Below, piece by piece: positions 1 to 13,376 of a stretch of DNA of 64,000 nucleotides. The stretch covers positions 21,197,341 to 21,261,340 of the forward strand of contig NC_066837.1 in assembly GCF_001640805.2 (NCBI RefSeq). The letters run 5' to 3'. The translations under genes and the position numbers were made by a program. The DNA comes from Lates calcarifer. Lineage: Eukaryota > Chordata > Actinopteri > Centropomidae. Position 1 is the stretch's first letter; every line of letters starts with the position of its first letter. The notes below the pieces were generated by a model that was not told where the DNA came from, made no database searches, and saw only the letters and a list, made by a program, of their open reading frames with translations.

Positions 1-1497
1 AAACAGAAGCAGAAAACAGACCTCATAACATTTATACTTGAGGCAGGAACTTCTGTATAAATATTGTCTTAGTTTAATCTCATTCCACAACAATCCAAGG
101 ATTAAAATGTGTCCTTGGCCTTGGAAACAAAATATCTGTACCACATAGTACTTCTGTTATACCCATGCAATATATGTCTGTTGAAGTTGTACAGTCATAT
201 TCTGTATATTACCAACACTGAAACAACCTAGCTGTTTTCTTCAGCATCTTTATGAAAATGTACCTCATTTGTGTTTCCATTTTTTTCTGACATTTGCAAA
301 GTTTGTTAAAAATGAGCCCGACAGCCGCCGGGAGTGAACATACTGACACCACAGAGACACACAGAGAAGATAAGACATGACAGTTAGAGACAGTCGAGCA
401 GAGAGGTATTAAAGTGGAACGAAAGAAGAAATTAGAGCACAGAGACACAGAGAGAACCAGAAAGCCAAAAAATGCATGAATGTTACATAAAGCAGGAACT
501 GCTGCAACAAATGAGATCATCTCAGTCTAGCTTGTATAGGTTTTAAGTGAATTTGTATTCGAAAAGGAGAGTACCATTTATCAAAAAGTGGAAATGAAGC
601 ATGGCAGCTGTGGCCTGTGCAGCCATGTGTAGCAAAAGCTATTAAATTCTCAAATGGTGAAAGGCTGACAGTGAAATAAACAGGTGTTCTCCCACTATAC
701 AGCGCGTATGACCTAAGAGCTGAATAGACTGAGATGCAAGTGCAAAGACTTGGAAAACGTAGGTATGAAAGTGATAAATAAAAAGTTGTAGGCAGAAAAA
801 AAAGTCATGTGACAAGTGCGGAAAAACAATGGAGCTGAGGGTATCTGAGTCAAACCTTTACAGAAGATACAGCGGCAATAAGAAAGTGTAAAGGCATTTG
901 ACATGCTTGTCTTCAACAGGTAATTCGTCTGCAGCAGTATTATAAACTATAGCACAGACACTTCAAGTTTCTATGAAGCTATAAAGGATTTCATGGTTGT
1001 TAAAGTTATCATGTGACAAGCAAGATCCTGGTTTTCTGACCACAAGTAGGCAACAGGACAAGAGAGAAATATGTATACTGTATATATGGTATATATATAT
1101 AGAGAGAGCGAGAAAGGCCAGTCACTATTTCCTTTACAGGATAGCTTCCAGCACAGTAAAAAGTCCAGCCAGAAGCAGTTTGTAAGCTTACCACTGACCA
1201 AAGCCGTGTCATTTATTCAAGGCTCTCCAAAAAGTCCTCACTATTGCACTCCATGTACCTTCTGAGTCCTTGAAAAAACCCAAAGAGGAGGGTGGAGGCG
1301 TTTGGTTGACAGACCAAAACTTTCCACTTCAGTCAACACTACATTACAGACTTTTTTTCACTTTATTTCCCATCAGTTATGAGTGTTATGGCATAAAATA
1401 ATACTCCAAGAAGCACTGTGCTATTGATGCAATCAACAGGTGTGTTAAAAGCTTGACCAGGAGCTGAAATGGTGTGTGTTGATGTAGAAAGCCTTAC
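1..1497. other. non-coding stretch, no gene recognised
   Basis: Both strands were read for exons. Only short open frames rich in simple sequence are present, including a TATATA/GAGA tract near 1070-1110. If the microexon candidate at 1498-1535 is real, this stretch is the intron following it on the minus strand. Confidence 0.5.
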
Positions 1498-1535
1498 CTC
1501 TCAGGGGGCCGCTTGAGTTAATGACGTCTCGCCAA
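1498..1535 (-). other. candidate 38-nt coding microexon of an unidentified minus-strand gene
   Basis: On the minus strand a pyrimidine-rich TTTTTATCCTAG acceptor is followed by 38 nt and a strong GAG|GTAAGG donor. Only one of the three frames is open. It completes a codon with one base, encodes WRDVINSSGPLR and leaves one base (G) for the next exon. CpG density is higher than in the flanks. I do not recognise the peptide, and no adjoining exon is clear, so this is an exon candidate rather than an established gene. If real, the remaining downstream exons lie left of the window. Confidence 0.35.
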
Positions 1536-1974
1536 CTAGGATAAAAACAGACACAAACGCATTATTACTTTGTGCATCCAAGTCTTCTGAGGCTTTCTAC
1601 AGCTAACTAGGAGAAATCTGAGCCATATTATGTGTCTGAGGTGAAGAAATCTGTCACAATTAAAAGCAGACATGAATTTGCTTTAAATATTATTTACCCG
1701 TTGGTGTGTTTTTTTGAAGTCTGTAATACCAGAGTACAAAAACACAAATTAGGCAGGAATGAGTGAAGTAAAAAGCTGAAATGAAAGAAGACAGCTCCCA
1801 TAATAAAGTCTACTTTATCTCCTGGAGAGTGAAGCCTTTTCATTATACCTGAAAACTGCTCTGTAATTCAACATATTTGACATGCTGGAAAAAATCTAAA
1901 TTAAAAAAGTCCTCCAACTTTTACAATTATATAGGTCGTTTGTCCATATCCTTAGATACAACCCCTAGGCTTTT
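1536..1974. other. non-coding stretch
   Basis: AT-rich sequence with no open frame of note and no recognisable repeat. Confidence 0.5.
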
Positions 1975-2210
1975 GCCCACGGTAGTCATACCAGTCCTTT
2001 GTTGCCATGGTAACAATAGTAAATACAGAGTTAATGTTGTGGAATAACCATGTTTTTTGCTTTTTTTTTTATTTAGGCACAAAAACTACTTGGTTAGTTT
2101 TAGGAAAAAATCGTACCTGGGTTTAGTACTTCCTTAAGATTAGAAGACTTTAGTTGTCATGGTTACAATAAGAAACACATAGTTAAGGTGTGGAATGGTC
2201 ACGGATAAAA
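1975..2210 (+). repeat. imperfect direct duplication within a dispersed fish-type repeat
   Basis: A unit of about 52 bp beginning GTTGCCATGGTAACAAT at 2001 recurs about 152 bp later at 2153 as GTTGTCATGGTTACAAT. Both continue into related text ending in a GTTAA...GTGGAAT block. Between them lies CACAAAAACTACTTGGTTAG, which resembles a common teleost interspersed repeat (from memory; class unknown). Each copy opens with an RFX X-box-like palindrome. Confidence 0.5.
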
Positions 2211-4174
2211 GAAACAGTGTTGATTATCACAAATGAACAACGCTCTTCCATTTAAAAGTCCAGTGTCTTGTTGATCCATCCATCCACCCCAACCCTCCTC
2301 CTAATGCGGACTCTGTCACTCTGTATACTACATCACCTGACTTCCTCCTTTGCTCCCATCATAATTACTTATACTAGATGTCACATAACAATGAGATGTA
2401 ATAGGCTGCTTGCACAGACAACCTATGGGGGGGCAGCCTCTTCTTTTCCATCAGGTGACAGACATTTATTTACTTCCATCCCAATCCTGAGGTGTCTTTT
2501 TATGCACATGGGCCAAATTATAAACCAGCTGCCCTATTTTCAGATTCAGCAGACCTTGTAACTAACCAACTTCCTTACAAAGGAAATGTTAAATACCCCT
2601 CTTCCTCTCTTATGAACCATTTCCTGTAGGAAAGACTCAAGATTCAGACACAAATAGACAGATCGTTCAAGTGTTGCATTTATTTTCATTATGGTGTCCC
2701 TATGGTCCCCACATTACAGGCACCTCTCCCATCTCTGGATGCAGTTCAATCACTACCTGTGTGTGTGTGTTTGCACTGGTGAATGCTCTCATAAATCTCC
2801 AGGCTTCTACATGTGTGTTCTTGGTCACAGCGGTCGGCAGTTTCCACTAAAGAGAAAGAGCTGTGCCTACGAACTGTACTGGTAGCTACACAGAGCGGAA
2901 GCCGGTCGGTCCTTTATGGCCATCTATGTCATCTGCACAAACACCAACTGTGTCAACACCAGGGACCACGGCTCACTGTAGGAGAACACGAGGGCTATTG
3001 ATAGCATGTGAGATGTGTTATTGCAGAGGGTGCTACGCCTGCATTCCATTATAATGATAATTGGCTACTGGGAATTTTGGGACTGGCCCAAAATAACACG
3101 TCTGAAAGAATTATGGAACAATGTGTTCAGGGGACAGTCTGCGTAACCATTAACATCAGGGTTGGGTTATGCTCAGTCGGTGCCAGTTTGTGAAAGATGT
3201 CCAGCCACACCAAAAATCATACGCATTAATAGCAGCCACACTTGAAGATGGGATAAAAAGCCTGCCATCATTTCAGGACATTCCCCATGTTGCACTCAGT
3301 TGTCCACATGAATAGAGACAGAAATAATCAAGCTAAAGAGAGAAGTTCAAACACTTGATCTCCTCTCACCTCTCTACAGCAGGCCAAACACTGTGGGAAG
3401 GGCCTGTGAATGTCAAATTGTTGGTTTTGGAAAGTTATAGAAATGGTCAGGTACAGTCTGACATTGGAAAGGTTTTTGGTAGGGGGCCACTGGACCATCC
3501 AACAAGCAGTTCTGAAGGAGTGCACTGGCCCCTTTAGGTTGATCAACCTTCTCTGAAACCACTTTGTATTTTATAAAAAGGCTAAAAGCTGATTCTTGCA
3601 CAAGTTTGTTCAGTCAAAATTATGTAACTGCAGGCACAATGACTGGAAGTGTTCTGCCTGTGCGAGAGGTTGTAGAATACCTGAAATGTGAAAAGCCCCA
3701 GATGGCACTACAGTTGTGGAAACACACTTGTGTCCAGGTTGGCTGAATAAGAAGGAATTGAAACCACCTGCTGAACCTGGCTGGAAAATTTTATTAGTGG
3801 AGATGGAGAAATGAGTTTTCCTTCAGTTCTCAGGTGTGAAATGACAGTGAGAAGTGTGAGAAGCTTGTTGACAGCAGCTCTGCATTCTTTCACAGCTCAG
3901 ATCGATCTAGCTGCATAAAAAGCAGTAAGAGGCCAGCAGATCACTCAGCTCATTGGTGAATGCCTGACAGAGAAATCCAGCAATGAATTTTACTGTCAAC
4001 ACAAAGGTGGATCACAGATTCTGCTCAGATCTCAGGATCTCTATTCACCCACAGCCTATTTAAACTCAGTTTCCTGTAACCAGATACACAGTATCAAGAC
4101 TGTGCCTTGATCAAATTGAGATGGAGTGACATCAAAGTCTCAATTTCAAACCTCTCTCAACTGACCACTTCTGG
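2211..4174. other. non-coding stretch
   Basis: No gene is supported. A short (GT)n run lies near 2757-2771. The small open frames here have no domain, signal peptide or splice context. Confidence 0.5.
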
Positions 4175-4400
4175 GGTGGCTGAGGTTATGGAGGCATCGG
4201 ATTGTCCAACTGTCACATGGTTTGATCTCTGGTTCTTCCTGTCCACATGTTGACGTGTTATTGAGCAAGACGCTAAACACTTCACCAAATCAAATGCCCC
4301 ACATGCTTAGGCCAGTGTCTTGCCTTGTGTGTGGGAATGGGCGACAGTACTTTAAGCCCTTTGGCTATAAATACAGTCTATATACAATTTTTATAAGCCA
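4175..4400 (+). repeat. degenerate copy of a tRNA-derived SINE
   Basis: The order of motifs matches the better copy at 22768-22990: a B-box-like GGTTTGATCTCTGG, then a CATGTTGACGTG...GAGCAAGACGCTAAAC block, then GGGAATGGGCGACAG, and a tail CTATAAATACAGTC. Many substitutions show it is old. Confidence 0.6.
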
Positions 4401-7400
4401 AAGAAAGTGTTGAGTGATACTTTTAAACAAAGGTTAAAAGTTGGCCTATATCTGCAGGAGGTCATTTTAATTATTTTGTCTGTAGATCTGTTTGAAACAA
4501 AGAGATGAAAACCTGCACTTTATTTTGGCCAAATACCGCCAAGACGCTAGTGTTGAAAGAAGGACATGGCCAACCATCATTTTAAAGTAACAATGATGCT
4601 TCAAACTCTAGTCATTGAGCTCCTGAGGACCACAGGCAGTGTCGTTACCTCCAGTGTCGTTACCTCCTGTCTGGACATGAGTCTCATGACTGAGCTCTCT
4701 GTCAGCAGCAATCTTACCTTGAACCAGAGCAATTGGAACAACCAGGCTGAAGCAGTGCTTCAAGTCATTAACTAAGTTGGGCAATGCAGTTGACACACTA
4801 ATCATTTTTTCTTTGGGCAAGATGCAGAGAGACAAGGAAAACCAGCACAGTTACATAACAACCTTTTCTGCTGACCGCTGCAGTGGCCTCAGTGATTTGG
4901 TGGATGTGACTTTTCCAGCCACACAGCACGCCCCCTTTGGCCTCATTATATAAAAGACAAATTTAAAGTGTTATTTTTTTAAACGAATTATTACTTTAGC
5001 CTTACAAGGGGAGATAAGGTCACTTTTAATGGAAAGATACACCTCCAGGTCTTTGACTTTTGGCTTGAGGTATGTCCTTAGTTCTATATTAAAAAAAGTC
5101 CAGGGACGAGATAAGAGTTGACTTTGCTTGTTTTGCCACAGTTACACAACAACATCTCATTAATCTGATTCTGTCAGGCAGGTTTAGAGAGACGTAGTAA
5201 GAGCTGCAGTGTCCAGTCTGCCATAGCCCTGTCATTCCCTGATCGCGTGGTGGTTGGACATTCAATTAATTCAGAGGTATGAAGGGGATGACAGGTGATC
5301 CTTTCACTGTTGCTGAGCAGATTTGTCTACCTTGTGACTTTTGAAATCTAATAAGGATAAATGAGTGAGATGAGAAGGTCGAGACATAGGGGAAGGCAAA
5401 AATAAGGAGGCAAAGCTAACATTAGAGCAGAGGTCAAACTGAAAGCAAAACAGTTTAGTTGAGCCTAAAGCAAGAGCAGGCATGTGTTAGAATTTGTTTA
5501 GCTTTACACCAGCCTCAGAACAGATGGCAGATAAGACAGTCTGTCAGGACTGTGCTCATTCAGCAGGAAACAACCGAAGATGATATTTTGTAAAATGAAA
5601 ATCAACCCATTTATCCAAGTAATCACACATGGACATGGCAGCAGCCCACCATGATAAGTTAAGATAATAGTTGCACACAGGTGATGCAAGCCTGCTTTCA
5701 ATTTTTCCCAAATATTTCGCCTTAAATTTGATGTAATTACAATATGTTAAAGGCATACTAGTCTCTCATAGCCATACCTGTTGCCATAGTACTGTTTCAG
5801 CAAAGGCAGACTGAACTGAAGTGGTCTCGAGTCAAGTCTATTCCCCATATTAAATCAACTCCAAGTAGATAATATATTTCATTTGTTTAGCATTCACTCT
5901 TAATTTTCTCCTCTTGGGTTGAGATTTGCAAGCTGATATTTTTAATATTTAAAATTGAATTGGATGCTGCCTGGCCAGACAGCAGTTGGCAATAAGAATT
6001 TCTACCTGGTAGCAGCAGTTTTTCAGATGGTGTGATTCTGTCTGTGTTGCTGTCCACTGCACAGTAAAAGCCCCCTAATCTGACTAGTGTTGACTGCTTT
6101 ACAGGGACGAGTGTGTGCGTTTGTATGTGTGGGTGTACATGCTTCCACCACTACGCTGTCCATACACTTCAGGTTATAAATAGATGAGTCATTTTCAATA
6201 AATAAGCAATTGTAGTAATTGTAGTGAACCACATGTAATTAAGGAAGAGAAAGAAAACTATTGTTTCACTTGAAACTATAGCCAAAATGACAATATAATA
6301 TAGAAAGCTGACTGTGATCCATTATCCAGCAAATCCTACCTGTGTGGCTGCAGAAAATGGACTATTTCATATTGGCTGTTAAATCTGCAAATTGACTGCA
6401 CAGCTGATGGCAGACCCAGGTATGAGGTAAATTTGTACTATCTTGTCTTGGAATAAGTTCACTGGAGAGTAAGGAGCAGCAGTAAGGAGACAGGCAGGTT
6501 ACTAATACTGAGGGAGCACAATCACAGATAGTCAACACTGCACATAATCACAGAATGTATGTGCAAGCATGCAGATGCCTTAATGGGGGACATGGAAATC
6601 AAACTTTAAGCTATGGCACACATACATTGCTGGGCACATGTACACTACCACAGACTAAGGCCTCAGAAATCCCTACAGAGTTCAGTCACCACCTTTTTGA
6701 TATTGTCTGTACTTTCTTTTCCTGGAACTTTAGAGGTACAGTGAATAGAAGATAGATAATAAGAGAGTAAAATATTTTTTAAAAATATATATATATAATA
6801 AAATATTTGAGATAATTAACTCTCTGTAGTTTCCTGTTTATTTAGAGCTGTTAAAACACACTTCTCACGCTTTTTTCCTACAAACTCACAGTACACTATC
6901 ACATTCTTTCTGTGTTCCTTATGTGTTTGCCTCCGTCTTCCTGTGATTGATCCTTACATTACTGTACAATTAATGACTTAAACCCAACCATAAATTATAT
7001 AAGGTTTATATATAATCCCTAACACAACAAAATTAGCAGTGTTTACTTCATACTGCTAACATTCTCATTTTACAAGGGGAATCCCACCCATAAACACACA
7101 TAAAGCCATTTACAGCACTTCAGCCCCTTGCCAAATATTTTTCCACAGTATAACAGTTGGGTATACTCATATACAGCTTTGGAGAGTTTGTTTTGTGAAT
7201 GTAGTGATATATTCGCAAACACAAACCAAACGCAAATATTCCAAGTGTAGAACCCTTTAATAACACAGAACCTCATCAGACATGACTTCTTGAGGTCATT
7301 AATTTGGAAATGACCAAGTACTTCTAAACCAGATTTACAACACACATGGAACAAATACACACTCAAACCCAGACCCACACAGACCCCGCGCTCAGAGGAA

Positions 7401-10400
7401 GATCTCCATCCCGACCAACATGTTAATCCAATTTGGATGATTAACTGGGAAACAACTGTTTAGAGAAAACTAGTACCACATAAGCCGCAGAGAAACACTG
7501 GGATAGAAAGATGATGCTGCAACCAAAGGATCACGAGTTAGACCTCTGCAACAGCTAATGTCATGTTAGACTAAACCTTTTTCATCAGTGGGTCTAGACA
7601 ACAGAATATGAAACTGTGAATGCATACCTTTTTCAGATAAAGGACAATCTTTGCATCTTATAATTGATTATACCCCACCTATTTGTTTAAATTCATAACA
7701 CAAGACAAGCATTCAACAGTTGTGGGTAAGATGTTAACTGTGGTCTATTGTTCCTGTGAGATGACACAGTTTTCTGCTGCTCTTTCCCTAAGGTTGATCT
7801 GTGTTCAGTCCTGGCAACACGCCACTCTCCACAAAGCCTTTCTGAACAGATCACCCAGACAGCTGTATTAACAGGAAGACAGCCTCACTGAAGGATGAGT
7901 TCAGGCAGAGTACATGACACAACTAGCCTGGATACAGCCCCATTAAACACTCAGTTTTGTTTTCACTTGATTTTATTAATAATAACAACTTGAAAATCTG
8001 ATACACCATTAATCCCAGCAGGGAAACACTCCTCCTTAGGGATGTCCGCAGTCAGGCTCGGCTGTACATCAGTGTCTCTGGAGCTGACACAGAGTCAGAG
8101 TTGTGCTCAAAGACAGTTCAGCTCAGTCACTGTTTGATGGTGTGACATTAGCCATGCAGTTAAAGGATACAAGGGCCCACCATGTTGCCAAAAAAGACTG
8201 GAAATAAAGCTAAAATGTCTACTACATACACAAGGACAGTAACTGTTTAAACTTTTCCATTTTTATAAAGTCTCTAATTTAAGATGTGTCAGAGAAAAAG
8301 AGAAAGGTAATTGCTTTAGAAAGTAAGATTATGACTGTAACTGTCTGAATGGCTTTTGGTCAATCCAAGTAACTGAATAAGGCCAATGTTAGTTTTAGTC
8401 AGACTAATGTTTCTTTAAACATGGACCATTGGTATCCAACCCACAAACTGGCAACTCTAAGCAGCGTTCGGTGCCTGTAAACTTGAATGGGCTTCTCTGC
8501 GCCAAGTGCCAGGAATTATGAAATGCAAAATCATCATATGAATGAAAATCATTGTGACTGAAAATCACAGTGAGCACTTCACAAGAATGGATTCAAGCTG
8601 TGATAAGTCACCCTCATGTAAAATTGTGGCTATAATAACCAGGCATATCTGCACATACATGCAGTACCCGTAGCTTGTTTTTTCCTTCCAATGATTTTGG
8701 TCAGGTCCTACTTCCTTAACCCTGACATCATCCCTGAAAGTTCACCTAAACATGAACCATATTTAAACCTAACAATCACAACCACAATTGTAACTATAGC
8801 ACCAAACCTAACCTCCAGCCCTAGAAATAACGTACAATTAACCTTGTCAACAAAAGCATCACATATGACCTTACTCGTTTTAGTATGACATTTTGGGAAG
8901 AACGCTTATTTGCTTTCTTGCACAAATTTAAATGGGATGGTTGATATCAATTTCATGTCTTTATCCAGCTTCATACTTAACAGACAGGCATGAGAGTAGT
9001 ATCAGTCCTCTCATCTAACCCTCAGTTAAGTGTATTTCCCAAAACTTCCAACTATCCCTTTAATGATAACCCTGACAGACATTGCACACACAACACACAA
9101 CATAGTCCTGTGAAGTTCAGATGTACTGTACTCATGATTTCCCTTTGCAGCCGATTGTGAAATCCTTCGGTCACCACATTTATCACTATAATGCACATCT
9201 ATTAGTCTAGACCAGCTTAGACTCCCACTGCTGTTATGCTACAGTTCTAGCTCTGCCAATGAAAACAGCACCAATATAACTCAGGCTTTTCATGACAGGA
9301 GCACTGACACAACTGTGTGTGTTTAAATACAGATGGCTATGTTCAAAATCAATGAAAGAAAGATGTAACAAATGATGGCTGCATGTGATTTATAGGCCAC
9401 AAAGCATTACCACAAGTACTAAACCAACTTCCTGTGAATTTGTCTTTTTTTTTTTTAGTCTATGTTGAAAATATTTTGGAAGTTACTTTAACCTCTAACA
9501 CACACTCACACACATACACCACCACTTCCCTCAGTTGTCCCTCGGCCATGAAACAGATTTTTCCAGAACAAAACAACATCAGAGTTGGGCTTGAACAAGT
9601 GACATCATCTTCAGGACACGCCACCACACTCCCTTTACCCACAAGATGAATGACATCACTCATTCAAGTTGTAAACAATTGTTCTTGAAACACCACACTC
9701 TGTCACTGGCCCATAAAGGGCGCAGAAACATGCTATGAGGGGATATCACATGACCTTGTGCTACACGCTGTGTTTGTCTAACTTCCCACTCGGAGCGTAT
9801 CAGTGACTGTCCTGGAAGGACAGAACAAAAGATGGGTCCTATCCAGTGATTTCCTTTGCTGAGGTAAAGGAAATACGGCCTTCCCATACTTCCCATCCTG
9901 AGACATGAGTCCGAGACATGTGACATGACACCACACACGCATCTGACAGGGTATCTCTCCCAGACTTCGAACAGATACATCCTCAGTGGAAACTCTGTGA
10001 GTGTGTATGTATGCGTGTAGGTGTCCATTCACCAGCAGGGGGAAGTGATAAGACAGACAGTGTTATTTGTCATGAGAATCTGTTTGTTCACTTGAAGGAA
10101 AAACTGATCGAAATTGTATTTAGTGAAATATGCACGCAGACGCTGTCAGGAGTTTATTATGGGACCTCCCTTTCAAAATAAAACTCTTTGAAATAAAGAT
10201 ATAGAACATTTCTTGTCTCTCTATCTCTGCATTTGTAAGAAATGGGCAACTTAGATTGTTACTGAATTCAAGTTTTCCTATGGAGTTTTGCAGATAAAAG
10301 GTAAAATCAGATAAAAATGGTTTAAATTAATTCATTCTTTCCTGTCAAATCAGCCTGATACACAGACTGACAACTGTCTTTTCTGCAAGAGTAACTGAAT

Positions 10401-11965
10401 ATAACCAGGAAGGACTATACATTGAATCTGAATTGAATATTTATATCATCTCATTTCAGCAAGACTAAAATAATACATAAAACATAATAGATTTTCTATT
10501 TGTACATCTACCAAACACTTCACATTGCAAAAGCAGTTTTTTTTTTCATAGTACTCAAGCATTTTAGGGTAGATCTTTGCCTTAAAGGAAGGGTTGTGTT
10601 GCCATCTGAAAGCACAGGATGTAATGCAACATCACTTCTTAAGTAACTGAAACTGCAATCTGCTATCTAACCATCATCTTGTTTATTTCTGCTCTGGGGA
10701 GGATGAGTGACAGCCTGTGGGAGCAGAGACAGATGGAGAGGCTTGGTGGAACCTGTGCTGCAACAAAACACACAGATACAGACACTGAATGTTGTTTAAG
10801 AGGTAATTTCATAATTCTAAAAATCCTGGAGCAGCGATCAATTCAAAGTGTAAAATTTGGTCTTAAAAAATAAACTCTAGCGTCAATATGCCAACAAACA
10901 AAAGCACCAAGAGATTCTCTAACTGTAAGAAGAGAAACATTTACACTGTACATAAACATTTGCAAAGAAATCCAAATGGAACTCAATTGGTTGCATATCA
11001 AAATATTAGCACTCCAAACACACGAACACTTACATTTACGTACTGTGGCCACAAACAAACACAATCCATACACACCCAGCAGACTCACAGATCGCTCTGT
11101 GATGCCCGGGGGGGGGCCTACTGAACAGAATGCAACATGCGTCAGTAAGGACACGTACAGTAGAGAGCTCTGTCTTGCAGAAACATTGACCTGAATACAA
11201 GTCGGAGGTGATGTCAGAGGTCCAGATATCACCTCAAAGCACAGAGGGCACAGCAAATGGCTCTAAGGTTAAGCACAGTGTGGTTTTACATCATTTACAT
11301 TAAGGATCTGATTCATTTTGAAAGGTGATAATGATTCAGGGCAGCCCTGACCTGGCAGGAGTCCCTTAAAGTCTATGGTAATTTAATGTTTTAATGGTAT
11401 CCCATTTTGTCGGTGGTTTAAACAGTATCCTCAGTAGTGTGAGCCACACACTTGGTAGGGTAACCTGCAGCTACTTGTCAGCCTGCAGGTAGAGTCACAG
11501 TTTATGAGCTACACGGTCTTGTCCCTGTGAAGTCATGCCAGGATACCTTAGCTGACAAACCTGGACTTAAAAAAAACTGGGCTGTACTCATGCTGGTACT
11601 GTCAAATAATGAATTAATACCACTGTAATCAGATTTACACATACTGTTTTGAAACAATACAGCCATAATGCACATATGGAACAAATATAAGATAACTATG
11701 TTGAAAAAAAAGGAAAGTTTACTTTCTCTTGTTGAAAGTTTCGAGTTTGTTTCACCTTTGACCACACCCATCAGTGATGTCACTGTGCACTAACATGCCC
11801 CGGAGCACAGCTTACGTCACTGCAGCAATGCTTGCCGTAGGTCAGCATAAACAAGATTTTCAGATGGTGTCAAACTGTTCCTTTAAAATGTTGCATATAT
11901 TGTTGTAACTCACTTAAGTTACTTTGAAATGCAATACCAATAAGTTTTTTTTAAAGTAGCCAGTA
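4401..11965. other. long non-coding stretch, no gene recognised
   Basis: Read on both strands. It contains AT-rich tracts (for example 6775-6805), CA-rich patches and poly(T) runs, but no exon with paired splice sites and a convincing peptide. Minus-strand 5779-5811 is an open 33-nt segment between weak splice-like sites and was not accepted. A CTCF-like site lies near 10031. Confidence 0.45.
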
Positions 11966-12130
11966 GAGCTGCAATGATTAGCCGATCAGTTGACCGACAG
12001 GAAATGAATGTGCAACCATTTTCTAAGCAAAAAGGCCAAACATTTGCTAGTCCAAGATTCTTTCTTTTGTCGTATACCATGGTAAACTGAAAATCTTTGG
12101 GTTGTGTCCTGAGTGGTATTTTTGGACATG
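11966..12130 (+). mobile_element. partial hAT-like MITE
   Basis: The segment starts with the terminal motif GAGCTGCAATGATTAGCCGATCAGTTGA and continues with the internal blocks AAGCAAAAAGGCCAAACATT and GTAAACTGAAAATCTTTGGGTT. These match the left half of a teleost non-autonomous element family known from memory, and in order the copy at 13095. The right end is missing. Confidence 0.6.
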
Positions 12131-12792
12131 TACACAAGACTGAGAGGTCAGCAACTGTAACTCAATAAACACATACAAGGGCAACACAACTAGAAAAAGC
12201 AATAAACGAACTGTAGATCTGCACCATGGTGGTCCTGTGGATGTAATGTCACCACACACATAGCTCATATTCCACCACCAGCCATGTTCTCTACCTTTAA
12301 ATACACTCTATCACTATGACCAGTGCTGTCAACATGCAATAAACACACATGCACGTAACACACAACTGATTGACAAATGATTTCTGGGAAGCCCAAGTGC
12401 AAAAACACAACTGTCATAACAACAATAAGTACTCTGATTGTCTCCCACGTTTTGTAAGATGACATTTCAGCTTCATGTCACGTCTTGTAACGCCCTACCA
12501 CACATCCAAATAAAGCTCTCCAAATCAATTAAAAACCATGACTAAGGACAACAAAGAACTGCCAAAACACAACAACACAAGGCCACACTCAGCAGTGCTG
12601 ACACAGCATTTTAGCTCAGCAGCATCAAGGATGAGAATCGTTGTTTAGGACATGAGCTGACCCAGTTAGAGTCGAGACAACAGCGGAGCGCAGCACAGTA
12701 TATACCCACACTAACACCAGGATTCAGCAGCCAGCTGAGCTCAGTGCTGCCAACTGTGATTTGTTACTGGGTGTGTGATGTGACAATACTAT

Positions 12793-12848
<56 letters not shown>

Positions 12849-12855
12849 TGTGTGT
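12793..12855 (+). repeat. (TG)n microsatellite
   Basis: About 60 bp of nearly uninterrupted TG dinucleotides with one TA interruption. Confidence 0.98.
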
Positions 12856-13094
12856 TCACAAACAGGAACCGAGGCATGGGTGTGCCTGCTAAAACAGTGG
12901 CAGATGATGTGGTAAATGTAGATGTTTGGTCAGAGAGGCAATAAAGCGTGTTTCCTGGACATGGGAGGCTAACAAAAGTTCGATAAGATATTCTGTAAGT
13001 TCATGCACAAACACACACACAATGTCATTTATGGATTCAACTGTAATTTCCACTGGATCAAGGTATTCCTAAAATTGAATATGACTAAATGAAC

Positions 13095-13376
13095 ATGGAG
13101 CTGCAACAACTGGTTGATCAAAAGGCAGATTAATTTTCAAGCAAAATGCCAAAATGATGATTCCTGGTTACATCATAGTAAATTGACTGTTGAACAAAAT
13201 AAGACATTTAATGACATCACCTTGTGCTCCTGGATATTGTGGTGGACATTTTTCACTATTTTCTGATGTTTTATAGAGCAAACGATTGATCACTTAATCC
13301 AAAAAAAAAAAAAAAAAAAAAAAAAAAACATCAGCAGATTAATCCATAGTGAAAATAATCAAAGTTGTAGCCCTAT
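13095..13376 (+). mobile_element. near full-length hAT-like MITE with internal poly(A)
   Basis: The left end GAGCTGCAACAACTGGTTGATC and right end AATAATCAAAGTTGTAGCCCT are imperfect inverted repeats. Between them are blocks typical of the family: CAAGCAAAATGCCAAAAT, AGACATTTAATGACATCACCTTG, TTTTTCACTATTTTCTGATGTTTTATAGA and GCAGATTAATCC. A 28-bp poly(A) at 13301-13328 sits near the right end. It encodes no transposase, so it was moved in trans. The hAT assignment is from memory; target-site duplications could not be fixed. Confidence 0.7.
13301..13328 (+). repeat. poly(A) tract
   Basis: 28 consecutive A, inside the MITE copy. Confidence 0.97.

Noticed and set aside
6332..6352. 8-nt minus-strand microexon between CTGCAG and GTAGGA
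   Set aside because: Too short to be distinguished from chance without transcripts.
12744..12944. Open frame across the (TG)n tract
   Set aside because: Val/Cys dipeptide repeats are an artefact of the microsatellite.
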